64,000 nt of DNA, taken from contig CAYWTB010000002.1 of NCBI GenBank assembly GCA_964461135.1, forward strand, positions 1 through 64,000. The letters are read 5' to 3'. The DNA is from RQOF01 sp964461135. GTDB taxonomy: Bacteria > Calditrichota > Calditrichia > RBG-13-44-9. The notes below the pieces were generated by a model. It saw only the letters and a list, made by a program, of their open reading frames with translations, ran no database searches and was not told the origin of the DNA. Shown one piece after another: positions 1 through 8,278 of the stretch. How positions within the stretch are numbered: position 1 is the stretch's first letter; the number at the start of each line of letters is the position of its first letter. Made by a program: the position numbers and the translations under genes.

Positions 1-397
1 CATCCACCAACCGCGAATGAAACACCAATAACAATTCGGCATTTCTGAATTCTTCAAGAGTATATCGCTTCCAGGCCGGTTCTGCATCAACATCCGACAC
101 CTTGTTATGAACTATCAGTTCTTGTTTCGGAACTGCTCCTGAATTCTTTTTCTGATCATTGAGCTCTTTCCATCTTTTTATTTTTAATTCAATTTTATCT
201 TTCAAAAATTCCCTTAACTTATCACCTTCTACGCTCCAGACATCCTTGGTCACACTTGATTGAACCAACCATTTATCTTCCAACAAAAACCTCCGGTCCA
301 TTCCGATCACCATCATCATGTTCCCGGCCTGTTTTCCCCTGGGAGCAACATACTCCATACCACTCATATCAACTTTTTCCAGAGTCAACTCCGACAT
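1..397 (-). CDS. Hypothetical protein, 3' part cut by window edge
   Basis: An open frame starts at ATG 397 behind a purine-rich GGAAAAAAGGT and runs off the left edge without a stop (at least 132 residues). It begins MSELTLEKVDMSGMEY and has a basic, lysine-rich middle (KIELKIKRWKEL). It overlaps the upstream gene by 13 bases, as is common in this tightly packed operon. No family is recognised. The open frame, overlap and codon pattern support a real gene; its function is unknown. Confidence 0.55.
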   Translation of the reverse strand, partial: MSELTLEKVDMSGMEYVAPRGKQAGNMMMVIGMDRRFLLEDKWLVQSSVTKDVWSVEGDKLREFLKDKIELKIKRWKELNDQKKNSGAVPKQELIVHNKVSDVDAEPAWKRYTLEEFRNAELLLVFHSRLVD

Positions 398-657
398 ACC
401 TTTTTTCCAATACTTGACGGCTGTTTCTTTATGACAAAGCAGCCGGCTTTAAACATTTTACCACAGTCTACACATACCTCCCGGTGAAAATCACCACTGG
501 CTCCTCCATCCAAAGCAGATTCAAATGGCATCTTAAAACACCTGTGTCCACCAGCCAGAAACTGTGATTTTTTACATTTCCCATCCTTGTAGTACAACTT
601 TCCAATGGATTCTTTTTTAATCAATTCAAGCTGCGTTCCTTCGTATCTCATTGCCAT
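385..657 (-). CDS. Small Cys-containing hypothetical protein
   Basis: About 90 residues. The start at 657 (MAMRYEGTQ) is chosen over the longer ATG at 672 because GGGAG lies 8 bases upstream of it; the upstream ATG has no such site. A CVDCGKMFKAGC segment near the C-terminus and an earlier GGHRCF suggest metal binding, but the spacing fits no family I know. It belongs to the minus-strand run of short phage-like genes. The operator-like palindrome at 673-688 lies just upstream, so it may head its own transcript. Confidence 0.55.
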   Translation of the reverse strand: MAMRYEGTQLELIKKESIGKLYYKDGKCKKSQFLAGGHRCFKMPFESALDGGASGDFHREVCVDCGKMFKAGCFVIKKQPSSIGKKVCRS

Positions 658-661
658 ACTT

Positions 662-958
662 TTATCTCCCATGTTTAGAATGCTGTACTTTTTGCTGAAA
701 TTTTTTTAACTGCCTCAAATCCTCTCTTTTAGATATTTGCACAACTTTATCCTTATGTGGTCCACTCAATATTTTCATCCGCATTACTTTGATACCACCG
801 AACAAATATGTTCTCTGGCTATTCAAAAATTCTAAAATCGTTCCAGGTGACAAAGTGATACATGGTCCATAATACCAAACACGATGAGTCCTCTCAGACG
901 GTCTTTCCTCAATAGGCAAACAAACCTGGGACACCACTTCATATTTATCACCCATCAT
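662..958 (-). CDS. Hypothetical protein, KOW-like C-terminal segment
   Basis: 98 residues with AGGTGA 9 bases upstream. The C-terminal part MKILSGPHKDKVVQI followed by KREDLRQL resembles a KOW or SH3-like strand pattern. It matches the same region of the next gene upstream (FRVVSGNHTGKEIAVF then TREEYEWL), so the two are probably diverged tandem paralogues. It overlaps the upstream gene by 11 bases. The function is unknown. Confidence 0.55.
   Translation of the reverse strand: MMGDKYEVVSQVCLPIEERPSERTHRVWYYGPCITLSPGTILEFLNSQRTYLFGGIKVMRMKILSGPHKDKVVQISKREDLRQLKKFQQKVQHSKHGR
673..688 (-). promoter_or_regulatory. Operator-like palindrome, 2 mismatches
   Basis: On the minus strand this reads GTACAGCATTCTAAAC, against the recurrent GTTTAGTATnCTAAAC found before many element genes. 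It lies just upstream of the GGGAG used by the gene starting at 657 and overlaps the end of the preceding gene. Confidence 0.4.
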
Positions 959-1247
959 TTTTCTGATTCACCTGATTTAACCATTCATATTCTTCCCGGG
1001 TGAACACTGCAATCTCCTTACCGGTATGATTTCCCGAGACTACTCGAAACACCAAATACTGACAACCGTTCATAAAATTAGACCAATAATATCCTTTCAA
1101 TTCCAGAAAAACATTAGCTTCCAATATCACCCCATCAAATTGCGGATACCCGCCAATCAATCTCTCCTTGGTAAAAAACAGAGCCTTTCTACCCACGACA
1201 TATTTAGATCCAGACAGAATTTGTCTGTTTCTTGGAATTACTTTCAT
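948..1247 (-). CDS. Hypothetical protein, paralogue of downstream neighbour
   Basis: 99 residues. Its start ATG overlaps the TGA stop of the upstream gene (ATGA), which indicates translational coupling. The C-terminal YLVFRVVSGNHTGKEIAVF segment aligns with the KOW-like segment of the following gene. No catalytic motif is visible. A small phage- or plasmid-type protein of unknown role. Confidence 0.55.
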   Translation of the reverse strand: MKVIPRNRQILSGSKYVVGRKALFFTKERLIGGYPQFDGVILEANVFLELKGYYWSNFMNGCQYLVFRVVSGNHTGKEIAVFTREEYEWLNQVNQKNDG

Positions 1248-1654
1248 AGAATAGACAATTCCTGTTTCTCTTTACAGTACGGAAATCGGGTACATCCTAA
1301 AAACTTTCCCCGAAGTCCTGGCTTGACAACCAAAATGCCACCGCATTTACAAGGTCTAAATCTTTTCGCGTCTCGAATCACCATCCTAATCACACCCTGA
1401 ATTTCTTCCCACTCAATACTCTCTATTTGCCTGGCGTAAATAAATTTATCAGATTTTGATTCAACAATTTTAATTCGGATCGTAGTCTTTTGATAAAAAG
1501 ATGATACAAATCGGGGAATACTTGAATAGACCCTAATAACCAACCAGTTGTCCACCGGAAAATCATAAACCATTTCCTTTTGTGTAATATGATTATTCCG
1601 CACAAATCCCAATTCATATAACAGCTTTTCAAAGGTGGCAACACTCTTAACCAT
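1244..1654 (-). CDS. Protein with C-terminal topoisomerase-type zinc ribbon
   Basis: 136 residues. The C-terminal about 35 residues (CKCGGILV, then GKFLGCTRFPYC) form a four-cysteine ribbon of the zf-C4_Topoisom type (family knowledge), which in topoisomerase I binds DNA. The N-terminal about 95 residues are beta-rich and unrecognised. It has the same layout as the protein at 18068-18502, so the element encodes two relatives. The start directly follows the upstream stop codon. A nucleic-acid-binding accessory role is inferred; no catalytic domain is present. Confidence 0.65.
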   Translation of the reverse strand: MVKSVATFEKLLYELGFVRNNHITQKEMVYDFPVDNWLVIRVYSSIPRFVSSFYQKTTIRIKIVESKSDKFIYARQIESIEWEEIQGVIRMVIRDAKRFRPCKCGGILVVKPGLRGKFLGCTRFPYCKEKQELSIL

Positions 1655-2212
1655 TTATACAAATTCCAAAAAATACTGCTTAGTTCTATTCACAATATAT
1701 TGTCCAATACACACGGCATCTGCAGAGTCATCATCCAATTCCTGATCATTTCTCATCCCAAGAATACCCTTGGCAATTATCATCGAAAGCTGTTTCCTTA
1801 TCTCGCCAGGCTCATTAAATACACCCAAAATGGGACCTTGCCATGTGGCTGCAGGAACGGAAACCGTATCAAATCCAAGCATATCACACCACCCAAAAAT
1901 CCGGTTTTTCTGTTCCGTCAATTTTTTACTGGCCTGATAATTCTTTCCAAGGTACTGATCTTCCACCGCCACAATGACACTTTCATTACAAAACTCATTA
2001 GCAAATAGTTTGAACTGATTCTGCAAATCTTTGGGTCTTACCCTTTTTACATACTGAATCTCACCTTTCAACCACACCGATATTGCCACTTTCTTTTTCA
2101 CATCTACCTTTGGATCAACGGCAATCACCACATCATAATTTTTTAAGATCTTAATGGTCACTTTTCTTCCCTCCTGAATCGGAATCATTTTCTTTTCCCA
2201 TTTAGCACCCAT
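1655..2212 (-). CDS. RuvC-like Holliday junction resolvase / RNase H-fold nuclease
   Basis: About 185 residues from the chosen start (MGAKWEKK, GGGAG six bases upstream; a longer frame to 2281 has no ribosome site). Motifs fit the RuvC RNase H-fold: strand YDVVIAVDPKVD with the first Asp, VIVAVEDQY with the catalytic Glu, and the C-terminal DDDSADAVCIGQY with the acidic pair and DA. Such phage and plasmid RuvC-like proteins resolve branched DNA during replication and packaging (family knowledge). It lies downstream of the helicase. An operator-like palindrome at 2273-2288 precedes it. A different RNase H-fold nuclease role is possible. Confidence 0.7.
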   Translation of the reverse strand: MGAKWEKKMIPIQEGRKVTIKILKNYDVVIAVDPKVDVKKKVAISVWLKGEIQYVKRVRPKDLQNQFKLFANEFCNESVIVAVEDQYLGKNYQASKKLTEQKNRIFGWCDMLGFDTVSVPAATWQGPILGVFNEPGEIRKQLSMIIAKGILGMRNDQELDDDSADAVCIGQYIVNRTKQYFLEFV

Positions 2213-2272
2213 TAGATCTCCCACATTTTCCACCCTTTTTGAATACAAGTATAATATACGTTGCATTATCAA

Positions 2273-2288
2273 GTTTAGCATACTAAAT
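2273..2288 (-). promoter_or_regulatory. Operator-like palindrome upstream of RuvC-like gene
   Basis: The minus strand reads ATTTAGTATGCTAAAC, one mismatch from the recurrent GTTTAG-N4-CTAAAC. It is about 60 bases before the RuvC-like start. The centre TATGCT could serve as a -10 hexamer. Confidence 0.55.
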
Positions 2289-2322
2289 TATGACTGCATC
2301 TCCCATATCCACCACGTCCCTG

Positions 2323-2349
2323 GGCGAGCAATCATTTGCTCGCCTTTTT
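2323..2349 (+). terminator. Hairpin with + strand T-tract
   Basis: GGCGAGCA and TGCTCGCC form an 8-bp stem with a 6-base loop, followed on the + strand by TTTTTA. It lies between the helicase gene and the RuvC-like gene. The T-tract faces the + strand although all neighbours are on the minus strand, so it may stop antisense transcription or act as an RNA structure. Confidence 0.4.
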
Positions 2350-2351
2350 AT

Positions 2352-5300
2352 TTATAGCTGAATATCGTTCTGAATTTCCCGGATTTCCTTTATCACTTCT
2401 TTTCGGAAAGCCTCATTTACGGTAGCAACATTTCCATCGGCAACATCCTGGGTGAGATCATCATATCCGGCATCAAATCCCAATTCTGCCAAAAACCGTG
2501 ACGGTTCTGTTTCCTGATTAAACCGCGTCAACACATGACTCAAATAAACACGCTCAATCGCCCGGGTAATCGCCACATACAACAATCGTCTTTCTTCTTC
2601 CACATCGGAAGCCCTTGAGTGGGGCAATATCTTTTCGGAAACACCAATGACGAAAATAACCTTGAATTCCAATCCCTTACTTCGATGAATGGTTTTCAAT
2701 TCCACCGCATTGGCATCACCGGATGCAGATCCATCCAGTTTCGCCAAATACTCCAGAAATTCTTTAATCGTCTTGAAGTGATTCGCCAAGGTCGAAAGCT
2801 CGTTCAGTTTTTCAACTTTCTCAACCGCAACAGATTCTTCATGACTATCTGCAATCCAATCATCATATTTCAATCTTTCCCGAACCACATTCATATAACC
2901 ACCAACCGTATCCAGTTCTAAACTACGGATATATTCAATCTGCGAAGCAAAATCCCGAGCATTCGTATTCATGTAATTATGACTGTACGTTCCCGATTTC
3001 AAGGCTTCAATCAATGACATACTCTTTGCTTTATCTTTAAGCTGTCCAATGAAACTTTGACCTAAATATCTGTTCGGTTTATTAACTACTCGTTCCAGAG
3101 CAGTCATGTCAGTGTCATCACTCATATACTTAATGAAGGACACCATATCTTTAATCTCAGCCGAGTTATAAAAAGACTGTTCAACCTTATAAGGAATAGC
3201 TCGTCTTATCAAAGCTTCTTCAAGTGGCCTGGACTGAGCATTGGTCCGGTACAAAATAGCAATATCCTTATACTCAATATCGACAGTCTTAGACAGGGAG
3301 ACAATTTCTTCCACAGCAGCATCTGCTTCTTCATCACCATCCAAAAATGATTCATAAAACTGAATATGGCCATCTTCCTTTCTGAAAGCCTTGATTCTCG
3401 AAAATTTCCACTTGGCCTGATCCATCAAATCATTACCCAACTCAATAATATTGTGCGGGCACCGATAATTGAATTCCAATTCAATTACTTTGCCTTCTGT
3501 AAAATACTTGGTAAAATAAACCGCATATTCCGGAACCGCTCCCCTGAACGCATAGATACTGTTCTGAGTCATTAAACCATCCGCAACATACGTTTCATCC
3601 TTTTCCACTTTCAACGAGTGTACGGGCAGGTCCTGAACCATTTCATAGTAGATCTGAACCGGATACCATCCACCTTCTCTGCTTCCATCATAAACACAGA
3701 TCTTCATCAGTTCAGGAATTATCTCTCCAGTTTGAATAACAAATTCCGGCGTTCCATTTTTCCACCGAACCAACCATTTATGAATCGGCGTACACCGTGT
3801 CGATTTTCCACCGGCACTCACCGTAGCTAATGGTCCAGAATAAAAACGCACACTTTTATCTAAAACCTTATTTGTCGGTAACATCTGACCAACGAAGGCT
3901 TTTTCAGAACGTGAATAACTGACCACGTAATCACCAATCTCTAATTCTTCAATAGGCTTCCATTCACCCCCGGAAACAAGAACCATAGTTCCTGCAGGCT
4001 GGCATTGTCTCGGATCCCCCACAGCGAAAAAATTCTGGTGCTTTGATTGCAACATCAGTGACACTTCCAGCTGTACCTTATTGGTATCCTGAAATTCATC
4101 CATCAATATAAATCGAAACTTATTCTTGTAAATTTCTAATATCTGGGGCTTGCTTTTGAACATCCAGTATGTTTCAGAAAGCATATCATCAAAACCAATC
4201 ATCCGGTTCATCTCTCTCATTCGCTCATAGTACGAATAAAAATCAATAAACCAATCTTCTTTCCATCGATCAAGACCCTGTTCTTCTAAAAACTGAACAT
4301 AATCATGAATGGTCATACAGTTATTCTTAATCATTCCGATTTTCTGAATGGCAATTTTCGGATTCTGATAATTATTCGCTTCAATTCGCAGTTCCTTAAA
4401 ACAATCCTTCACAAATTTTAACTGTCCCCAGGAATCCATAATCTGGTAATTCCTCATATTCGGCTTCCACATAGCAATCGACTCACGCAATATTCTGTTC
4501 AACTGGCTGTGAATTGTACCCACATTCAAAGTCTGAACATGATCACCAACTATCGCCATCAATCTCATTTTCATTTCATTGGCAGCATCATTGGTAAAAG
4601 TAAATACGAGCATTTCACTTGGCTTCACACCTTTCTGAATAAGCTTTCCCACCCGATGTGTCAACACGCGAGTATTATGATTCACGAAACCATTGGCGAT
4701 AAAGGAATGAGTGTCCGGAATGGTGAAGTCATAAACATCAAGCTTTTTGGCAATCGGTATTATTCTTTTGATCGGATCAAACCAAAAATTCGTTGCCAAA
4801 TCAATCAAATACCGGGCATCTTTATTATCTGGTAGCAACTTACCAACATCAAGACATCTCTGCCTGGAAGGATTTCTTTTTCCTTTAAAATAATCATGTA
4901 AAGTCATACTGGGTTCTATGACTTTATTATTATGTCCATCCCACCAGGACTTTCCGACAAAATCCTTTCTCATTCTTCTGAACCGGTCTCTCTGGTGATA
5001 CAGAACATCTACATTGGTATTTGCCGGACGATTAATTGCTTTTTCCAGCCTTTCCTGTTTTTGAATAGCTTCCCTGAAACCAATTTGGTCCGAGAATCTT
5101 CTTAATGCATTACCCGTACACTGTAAAAGAAAATACATCACCCCTTTCACCATTTTTTCAATAAAAACAGTCCGTACTCCCATATTCATCAACATTAACT
5201 GAACCTGCTTTGCTAACTCCGAAGAAGCAGTTGAAAATTCAAAAGTACATCCATAAACACCAGCATCTGTATCAAATAATCCCTGCAGAAAGGCAACCTG

Positions 5301-6038
5301 ATCTTCTTTCACTGCGGATAAAATAGAGTGCGGAACAACTTTATTCAAAGCCCCACAATCAAGATACAATCCCAATTCTTCCAACTTCTTCTTGATCTCA
5401 ACTGAACAAACATAGTGAGTCACAGAATGACGATCAGAATCATCTTTGCGGTAATAAGACTTTACATTCGTATAACCAAATAATTTCCGGATCAGTCTAC
5501 GGAACATGACTTCTACACGAATATCCCATTTACTAAATCCAATCGTTCCTTCTCTTGACCACCCATCACCCAAAAGTAATCCCATCAGATAGGCCATATC
5601 CTTTCCTACCCCGTTCTCTCCAAAGACCTGCGTATTAAATGCCAGTGCTGCCACGTCACCGGTTCTAATCCGATCCAGTCTTCTGAATTCCAAATCCCCA
5701 TTTTCGTTAAGCACCAAAATCGGATGTTCATACGTCCCGGTAATTGAAAAACCACTCTTGGTCTCGATCCGGATAACAGACGACTTGTCCAGTTTATACC
5801 AGTGACTTGATTTTCCACTTCTGAAACATCGTTTCTCCAAATCAAGAATTGGCATTGCGGATCCCAATTCACAGGACTCCATGCCAAACCTGTCGATTCT
5901 TTTTAATCCAGAATTACTTAACACCAGCGAATCACCTTTAACACATTTCCCAGATCCCGCGCCACTGATAACAAGCCATTGTCCATCAAAAGTTTCTACA
6001 GCTTCCGCTTGTCGATCATCAAAACTTGCTTGTCCCAT
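2352..6038 (-). CDS. UvrD/PcrA-type superfamily 1 DNA helicase interrupted by two inteins
   Basis: 1228 residues; removing the two inteins leaves about 656, the usual size for a Rep/PcrA/UvrD helicase. Extein motifs are the Q-motif start (DDRQAEAV), Walker A AGAGSGK|T split by intein 1, FTFTNDAANEM (Ia), MDEFQDTN (II), GDPRQ|SIYAFRGA (III) split by intein 2, YRCPHNI (IV), TIHRSKGLEFKVIF (V) and VAITRAIERVYLS (VI). It unwinds DNA 3' to 5' with ATP in replication or repair (family knowledge). Both inteins interrupt motifs needed for ATPase function, so activity should require both splicing events. Upstream are a TTGACA-N17-TATTTT promoter and a GAACnnnnGTTC SOS-box-like palindrome, so DNA damage may induce it. 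Confidence 0.9.
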   Translation of the reverse strand: MGQASFDDRQAEAVETFDGQWLVISGAGSGKCVKGDSLVLSNSGLKRIDRFGMESCELGSAMPILDLEKRCFRSGKSSHWYKLDKSSVIRIETKSGFSITGTYEHPILVLNENGDLEFRRLDRIRTGDVAALAFNTQVFGENGVGKDMAYLMGLLLGDGWSREGTIGFSKWDIRVEVMFRRLIRKLFGYTNVKSYYRKDDSDRHSVTHYVCSVEIKKKLEELGLYLDCGALNKVVPHSILSAVKEDQVAFLQGLFDTDAGVYGCTFEFSTASSELAKQVQLMLMNMGVRTVFIEKMVKGVMYFLLQCTGNALRRFSDQIGFREAIQKQERLEKAINRPANTNVDVLYHQRDRFRRMRKDFVGKSWWDGHNNKVIEPSMTLHDYFKGKRNPSRQRCLDVGKLLPDNKDARYLIDLATNFWFDPIKRIIPIAKKLDVYDFTIPDTHSFIANGFVNHNTRVLTHRVGKLIQKGVKPSEMLVFTFTNDAANEMKMRLMAIVGDHVQTLNVGTIHSQLNRILRESIAMWKPNMRNYQIMDSWGQLKFVKDCFKELRIEANNYQNPKIAIQKIGMIKNNCMTIHDYVQFLEEQGLDRWKEDWFIDFYSYYERMREMNRMIGFDDMLSETYWMFKSKPQILEIYKNKFRFILMDEFQDTNKVQLEVSLMLQSKHQNFFAVGDPRQCQPAGTMVLVSGGEWKPIEELEIGDYVVSYSRSEKAFVGQMLPTNKVLDKSVRFYSGPLATVSAGGKSTRCTPIHKWLVRWKNGTPEFVIQTGEIIPELMKICVYDGSREGGWYPVQIYYEMVQDLPVHSLKVEKDETYVADGLMTQNSIYAFRGAVPEYAVYFTKYFTEGKVIELEFNYRCPHNIIELGNDLMDQAKWKFSRIKAFRKEDGHIQFYESFLDGDEEADAAVEEIVSLSKTVDIEYKDIAILYRTNAQSRPLEEALIRRAIPYKVEQSFYNSAEIKDMVSFIKYMSDDTDMTALERVVNKPNRYLGQSFIGQLKDKAKSMSLIEALKSGTYSHNYMNTNARDFASQIEYIRSLELDTVGGYMNVVRERLKYDDWIADSHEESVAVEKVEKLNELSTLANHFKTIKEFLEYLAKLDGSASGDANAVELKTIHRSKGLEFKVIFVIGVSEKILPHSRASDVEEERRLLYVAITRAIERVYLSHVLTRFNQETEPSRFLAELGFDAGYDDLTQDVADGNVATVNEAFRKEVIKEIREIQNDIQL
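3561..4004 (-). other. Intein 2 (mini-intein) in helicase motif III
   Basis: 148 residues, Cys679 to Asn826 of the precursor. It starts CQPAGTMVLVSGGEWKPIEE, a typical N-terminal splicing block, has TRCTPIHKWL as the histidine block, and ends LMTQN followed by Ser, the +1 nucleophile. No LAGLIDADG endonuclease is present, so it is a mini-intein. The residue before the terminal Asn is Gln instead of the usual His, which can slow or alter branch resolution. The flanks join to GDPRQSIYAFRGA, the intact UvrD motif III. Confidence 0.88.
4674..5945 (-). other. Intein 1 with LAGLIDADG homing endonuclease in Walker A
   Basis: 424 residues, Cys32 to Asn455. It starts CVKGDSLVLSNSGLKRI, has GTYEHPILVL as the histidine block, and ends VYDFTIPDTHSFIANGFVNH then Asn, followed by Thr as +1 residue. 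The two LAGLIDADG-like helices are YLMGLLLGDGW and FLQGLFDTDAG; the second keeps its acidic residue. The insertion lies exactly between GSGK and T of Walker A, a conserved site favoured by homing inteins in ATPases. The endonuclease looks intact, so this copy may still be mobile. Confidence 0.9.
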
Positions 6039-6060
6039 ATCCTTTATCCTTTCGTTCAGT

Positions 6061-6074
6061 TGAACATCTGTTCA
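6061..6074 (-). promoter_or_regulatory. SOS-box-like palindrome before intein helicase
   Basis: TGAACATCTGTTCA contains GAACnnnnGTTC, the core of the Gram-positive-type LexA (DinR) box. It overlaps a second inverted repeat, GTTCAGTTGAAC, at 6054-6065. It lies between the -10 element and the helicase start, a position suited to repression. No lexA gene is seen in the window. Confidence 0.45.
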
Positions 6075-6095
6075 GATATTCATATATTTATAGAT

Positions 6096-6124
6096 AAAAT
6101 ACTTTGTTAGAATTCCATTGTCAA
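6096..6124 (-). promoter_or_regulatory. Sigma-70 promoter for the helicase
   Basis: On the minus strand, TTGACA (6119-6124), a 17-base spacer and TATTTT (6096-6101). It has the same layout as several other minus-strand promoters in this window. Confidence 0.65.
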
Positions 6125-6159
6125 ATAAAAAATGTGATAAATTCAATATATACAATAAT

Positions 6160-7011
6160 TTATATTATATTTATACCATCAAAAAATGGCTTGTTTTCCA
6201 TTCTGATAAAGCTTGTCTTTTTGCGAGAAAGCCTTGCCCAAATTCGCTTTCCGCATCTCGGCATTATGTCAGGCAGATTATAATTTGTAGCAAAAACGAT
6301 AATCTTTTCAGATTCAACCGCTTCCTCAATCACCCGATAGGCACGTTCATAGATCCACTGCTTTTCCGTATAATTGTAGAACAGGAATTCATCCCACATA
6401 ACCACATCGGCTTGTGCAAAAGCCTCATACAATTCCTTCTCAATGGGCTCGGTAGAATCAAATCCCTCTTTTATCTTTCCGAACATAACCGGTTCATTGA
6501 TATAAAAACAGGGGATCTCGGACAACGACAACTTATTGGTCAACGCTCCCAATAAAGCACTCTTACCCGTATTGTTCGATCCGGATAAAATCACAAATGG
6601 TCTCCCTCTTTGAAAATTGCTCGGGTCACGCAAATGCTGGAAAGCTTTCTCTGCACCCTTTCTAATTTCCAGACTTTTAAATGCAAACCTGCCATAATCA
6701 TCCGGAATACCCGAATTTTTGAAAATCTGTTTTATTCTATTCATCTTGGCTTTTTGCAGATCGGCAACTTGCCTCTGATACTCTTTCTGTTTTTCAATTC
6801 TGGCACAATTTCCACATTCACCCTTTTTCCAAGGATACTCTACCCGCTTAAAAATCCATTCCTTGTTTATCTCCCAATTATTATTCACTGCTCCACAAAC
6901 CACACACCTCCATTCATTTACCGGACACGTTTCTTCAATTTCCGGAGTCACCAAATTCATGACCTCCAGAATGGAATCACCAACAGATTTTATCTCAGCA
7001 GTTTTTTCCAT
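6160..7011 (-). CDS. DnaC-like AAA+ helicase loader with N-terminal zinc finger
   Basis: 283 residues. The N-terminal part has two Cys pairs (CVVC at 36-39, CGNC at 66-69) likely binding zinc. The AAA+ core has Walker A SGSNNTGKS (about 143-151), Walker B VVMWDE (203-208) and an FATN sensor-like stretch. The layout matches phage and bacterial DnaC/DnaI proteins that place the replicative helicase on DNA (family knowledge). It begins immediately after the TAA of the preceding gene, as DnaC genes usually follow an initiator gene. No DnaB-type helicase is in the window, so it may use the host's or one outside the window. Confidence 0.8.
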   Translation of the reverse strand: MEKTAEIKSVGDSILEVMNLVTPEIEETCPVNEWRCVVCGAVNNNWEINKEWIFKRVEYPWKKGECGNCARIEKQKEYQRQVADLQKAKMNRIKQIFKNSGIPDDYGRFAFKSLEIRKGAEKAFQHLRDPSNFQRGRPFVILSGSNNTGKSALLGALTNKLSLSEIPCFYINEPVMFGKIKEGFDSTEPIEKELYEAFAQADVVMWDEFLFYNYTEKQWIYERAYRVIEEAVESEKIIVFATNYNLPDIMPRCGKRIWARLSRKKTSFIRMENKPFFDGINII

Positions 7012-7737
7012 TTAAAATCCCTCAACATTCTTTTGAAATTTCTTTGCCTTGCCATTCATCAAAACTTTTTTCAGATAATTATGATTTTTCAAATCAGTCA
7101 TTTTTCGATTAGCAACCATTCTGACATTTTCAATGAACCGGGACTTATTAAAAGAATATATCTTTCCACCATATAGCAGACTTCCAGTAGAATACATATC
7201 CAGCAATTCTTCCAATAACTTGATATGCTTTTCTTTTCCCATGGCCGACATCGAAATACCTTTTTCAACCTGATTCTTGGTCATGAATGATCTTATATAA
7301 TCCTGAATAACAACCTGATCATGCATTCTGAATTTGCCATACAACTTATCCAGTTTCCTTCCCAGGCTATCGTCCTGAGCCACTTCAATCCGCAAAAGCT
7401 TTAATTCTTCCGGTGAAAACTGCTCAATCAATACTTTTACCTTGGTCAATGCCAATTTCAAAACAGGCTTTTGAATGAATCGCTCCAAATCTTTCAGATA
7501 GTAGACCTGACGAATTCGATCTATCCATCCCGATACAAATAATACCCTGAGCAGATTTCCACAATATTTTTCCGGAACTCCAGCCATTTCATAGATGTCT
7601 TGCTCTGTCAAAATCTTGCTTTTATAAAACACCCCACTAACAGGCATTTCCAGAGCAAGCTCGGCAATACAATAAGCATAATATCGATGGGCTGGACTCA
7701 AACGGTCCAACCCATCATTTCTTGAGAACGTAATCAT
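7012..7737 (-). CDS. Putative replication initiator / primosomal protein
   Basis: 241 residues, not matched to a named family. The N-terminal half (LTEQDIYEMAGVPEKYC, then LLRVLFVSGWI) reads like a winged helix, and the C-terminal half is basic and helical (HNYLKKVLMNGKAKKFQK). It sits directly upstream of the DnaC-like gene with no gap. In phages that position is usually held by a replisome organiser or DnaD/GP18-like protein, so an origin-binding or primosome role is inferred from position alone. Confidence 0.5.
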   Translation of the reverse strand: MITFSRNDGLDRLSPAHRYYAYCIAELALEMPVSGVFYKSKILTEQDIYEMAGVPEKYCGNLLRVLFVSGWIDRIRQVYYLKDLERFIQKPVLKLALTKVKVLIEQFSPEELKLLRIEVAQDDSLGRKLDKLYGKFRMHDQVVIQDYIRSFMTKNQVEKGISMSAMGKEKHIKLLEELLDMYSTGSLLYGGKIYSFNKSRFIENVRMVANRKMTDLKNHNYLKKVLMNGKAKKFQKNVEGF

Positions 7738-7752
7738 CCCAAAAACTCCGAA

Positions 7753-8262
7753 TTAAAAGGGAACATTGTCATCTTCATCTGCAGGATCCGGAATCGGTCC
7801 GTCAGAACCTTTTTCTTCCTGGAAATCCACCTGGGCAGGATCAACCGTTATATCAACCGGATCATTCTGACCGATCTCACTCGGAAAAACACTATCAACC
7901 CGCGTTCCCGTGTCACCACTCTGTTTGGTATATTCCCGAACATCAATCCGGCAAATCCGGCCAACGAACCCTTTCTCATCAAAAGCCGGTCCCTTGAAAG
8001 TCACATTGAGCATTTCACAGAATCCCCGGAAATAATTCAGGGTGTTCGGCTGCAAACTTCTTGTGCCGTATACAGTTCCACCCTGAGCGTCTCCTGAAAC
8101 AACCTCATATTTAATGTTCAGTTTCGGGTATCCTTTCTGATCAGTTTGAACCTCAACGTCCACAATCTTGGCTTCGTAAACCCCGGGATCAATTTTCACA
8201 CCACCCGGGCTCCAGCTTTCCAGATTTTCAAAATTAGTGTCTTGGGGCAACTTAATTGGCAT
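7753..8262 (-). CDS. DUF669-like phage single-strand DNA binding protein
   Basis: About 169 residues from ATG 8262 (MPIKLPQDTNFENLESW), which has AAAGGAG 7 bases upstream; a longer frame to 8295 runs into the next gene. A beta-rich core (GVYEAKIVDVEVQTDQ, LNIKYEVVSGDAQGG) and an acidic tail ending DEDDNVPF resemble DUF669 proteins, phage analogues of SSB with an SSB-like tail for recruiting partners. It lies next to the Sak4-like ATPase, the usual pairing in phage recombination modules. The family call is by pattern, not by a search. Confidence 0.65.
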   Translation of the reverse strand: MPIKLPQDTNFENLESWSPGGVKIDPGVYEAKIVDVEVQTDQKGYPKLNIKYEVVSGDAQGGTVYGTRSLQPNTLNYFRGFCEMLNVTFKGPAFDEKGFVGRICRIDVREYTKQSGDTGTRVDSVFPSEIGQNDPVDITVDPAQVDFQEEKGSDGPIPDPADEDDNVPF

Positions 8263-8278
8263 AGTACATCTCCTTTCT

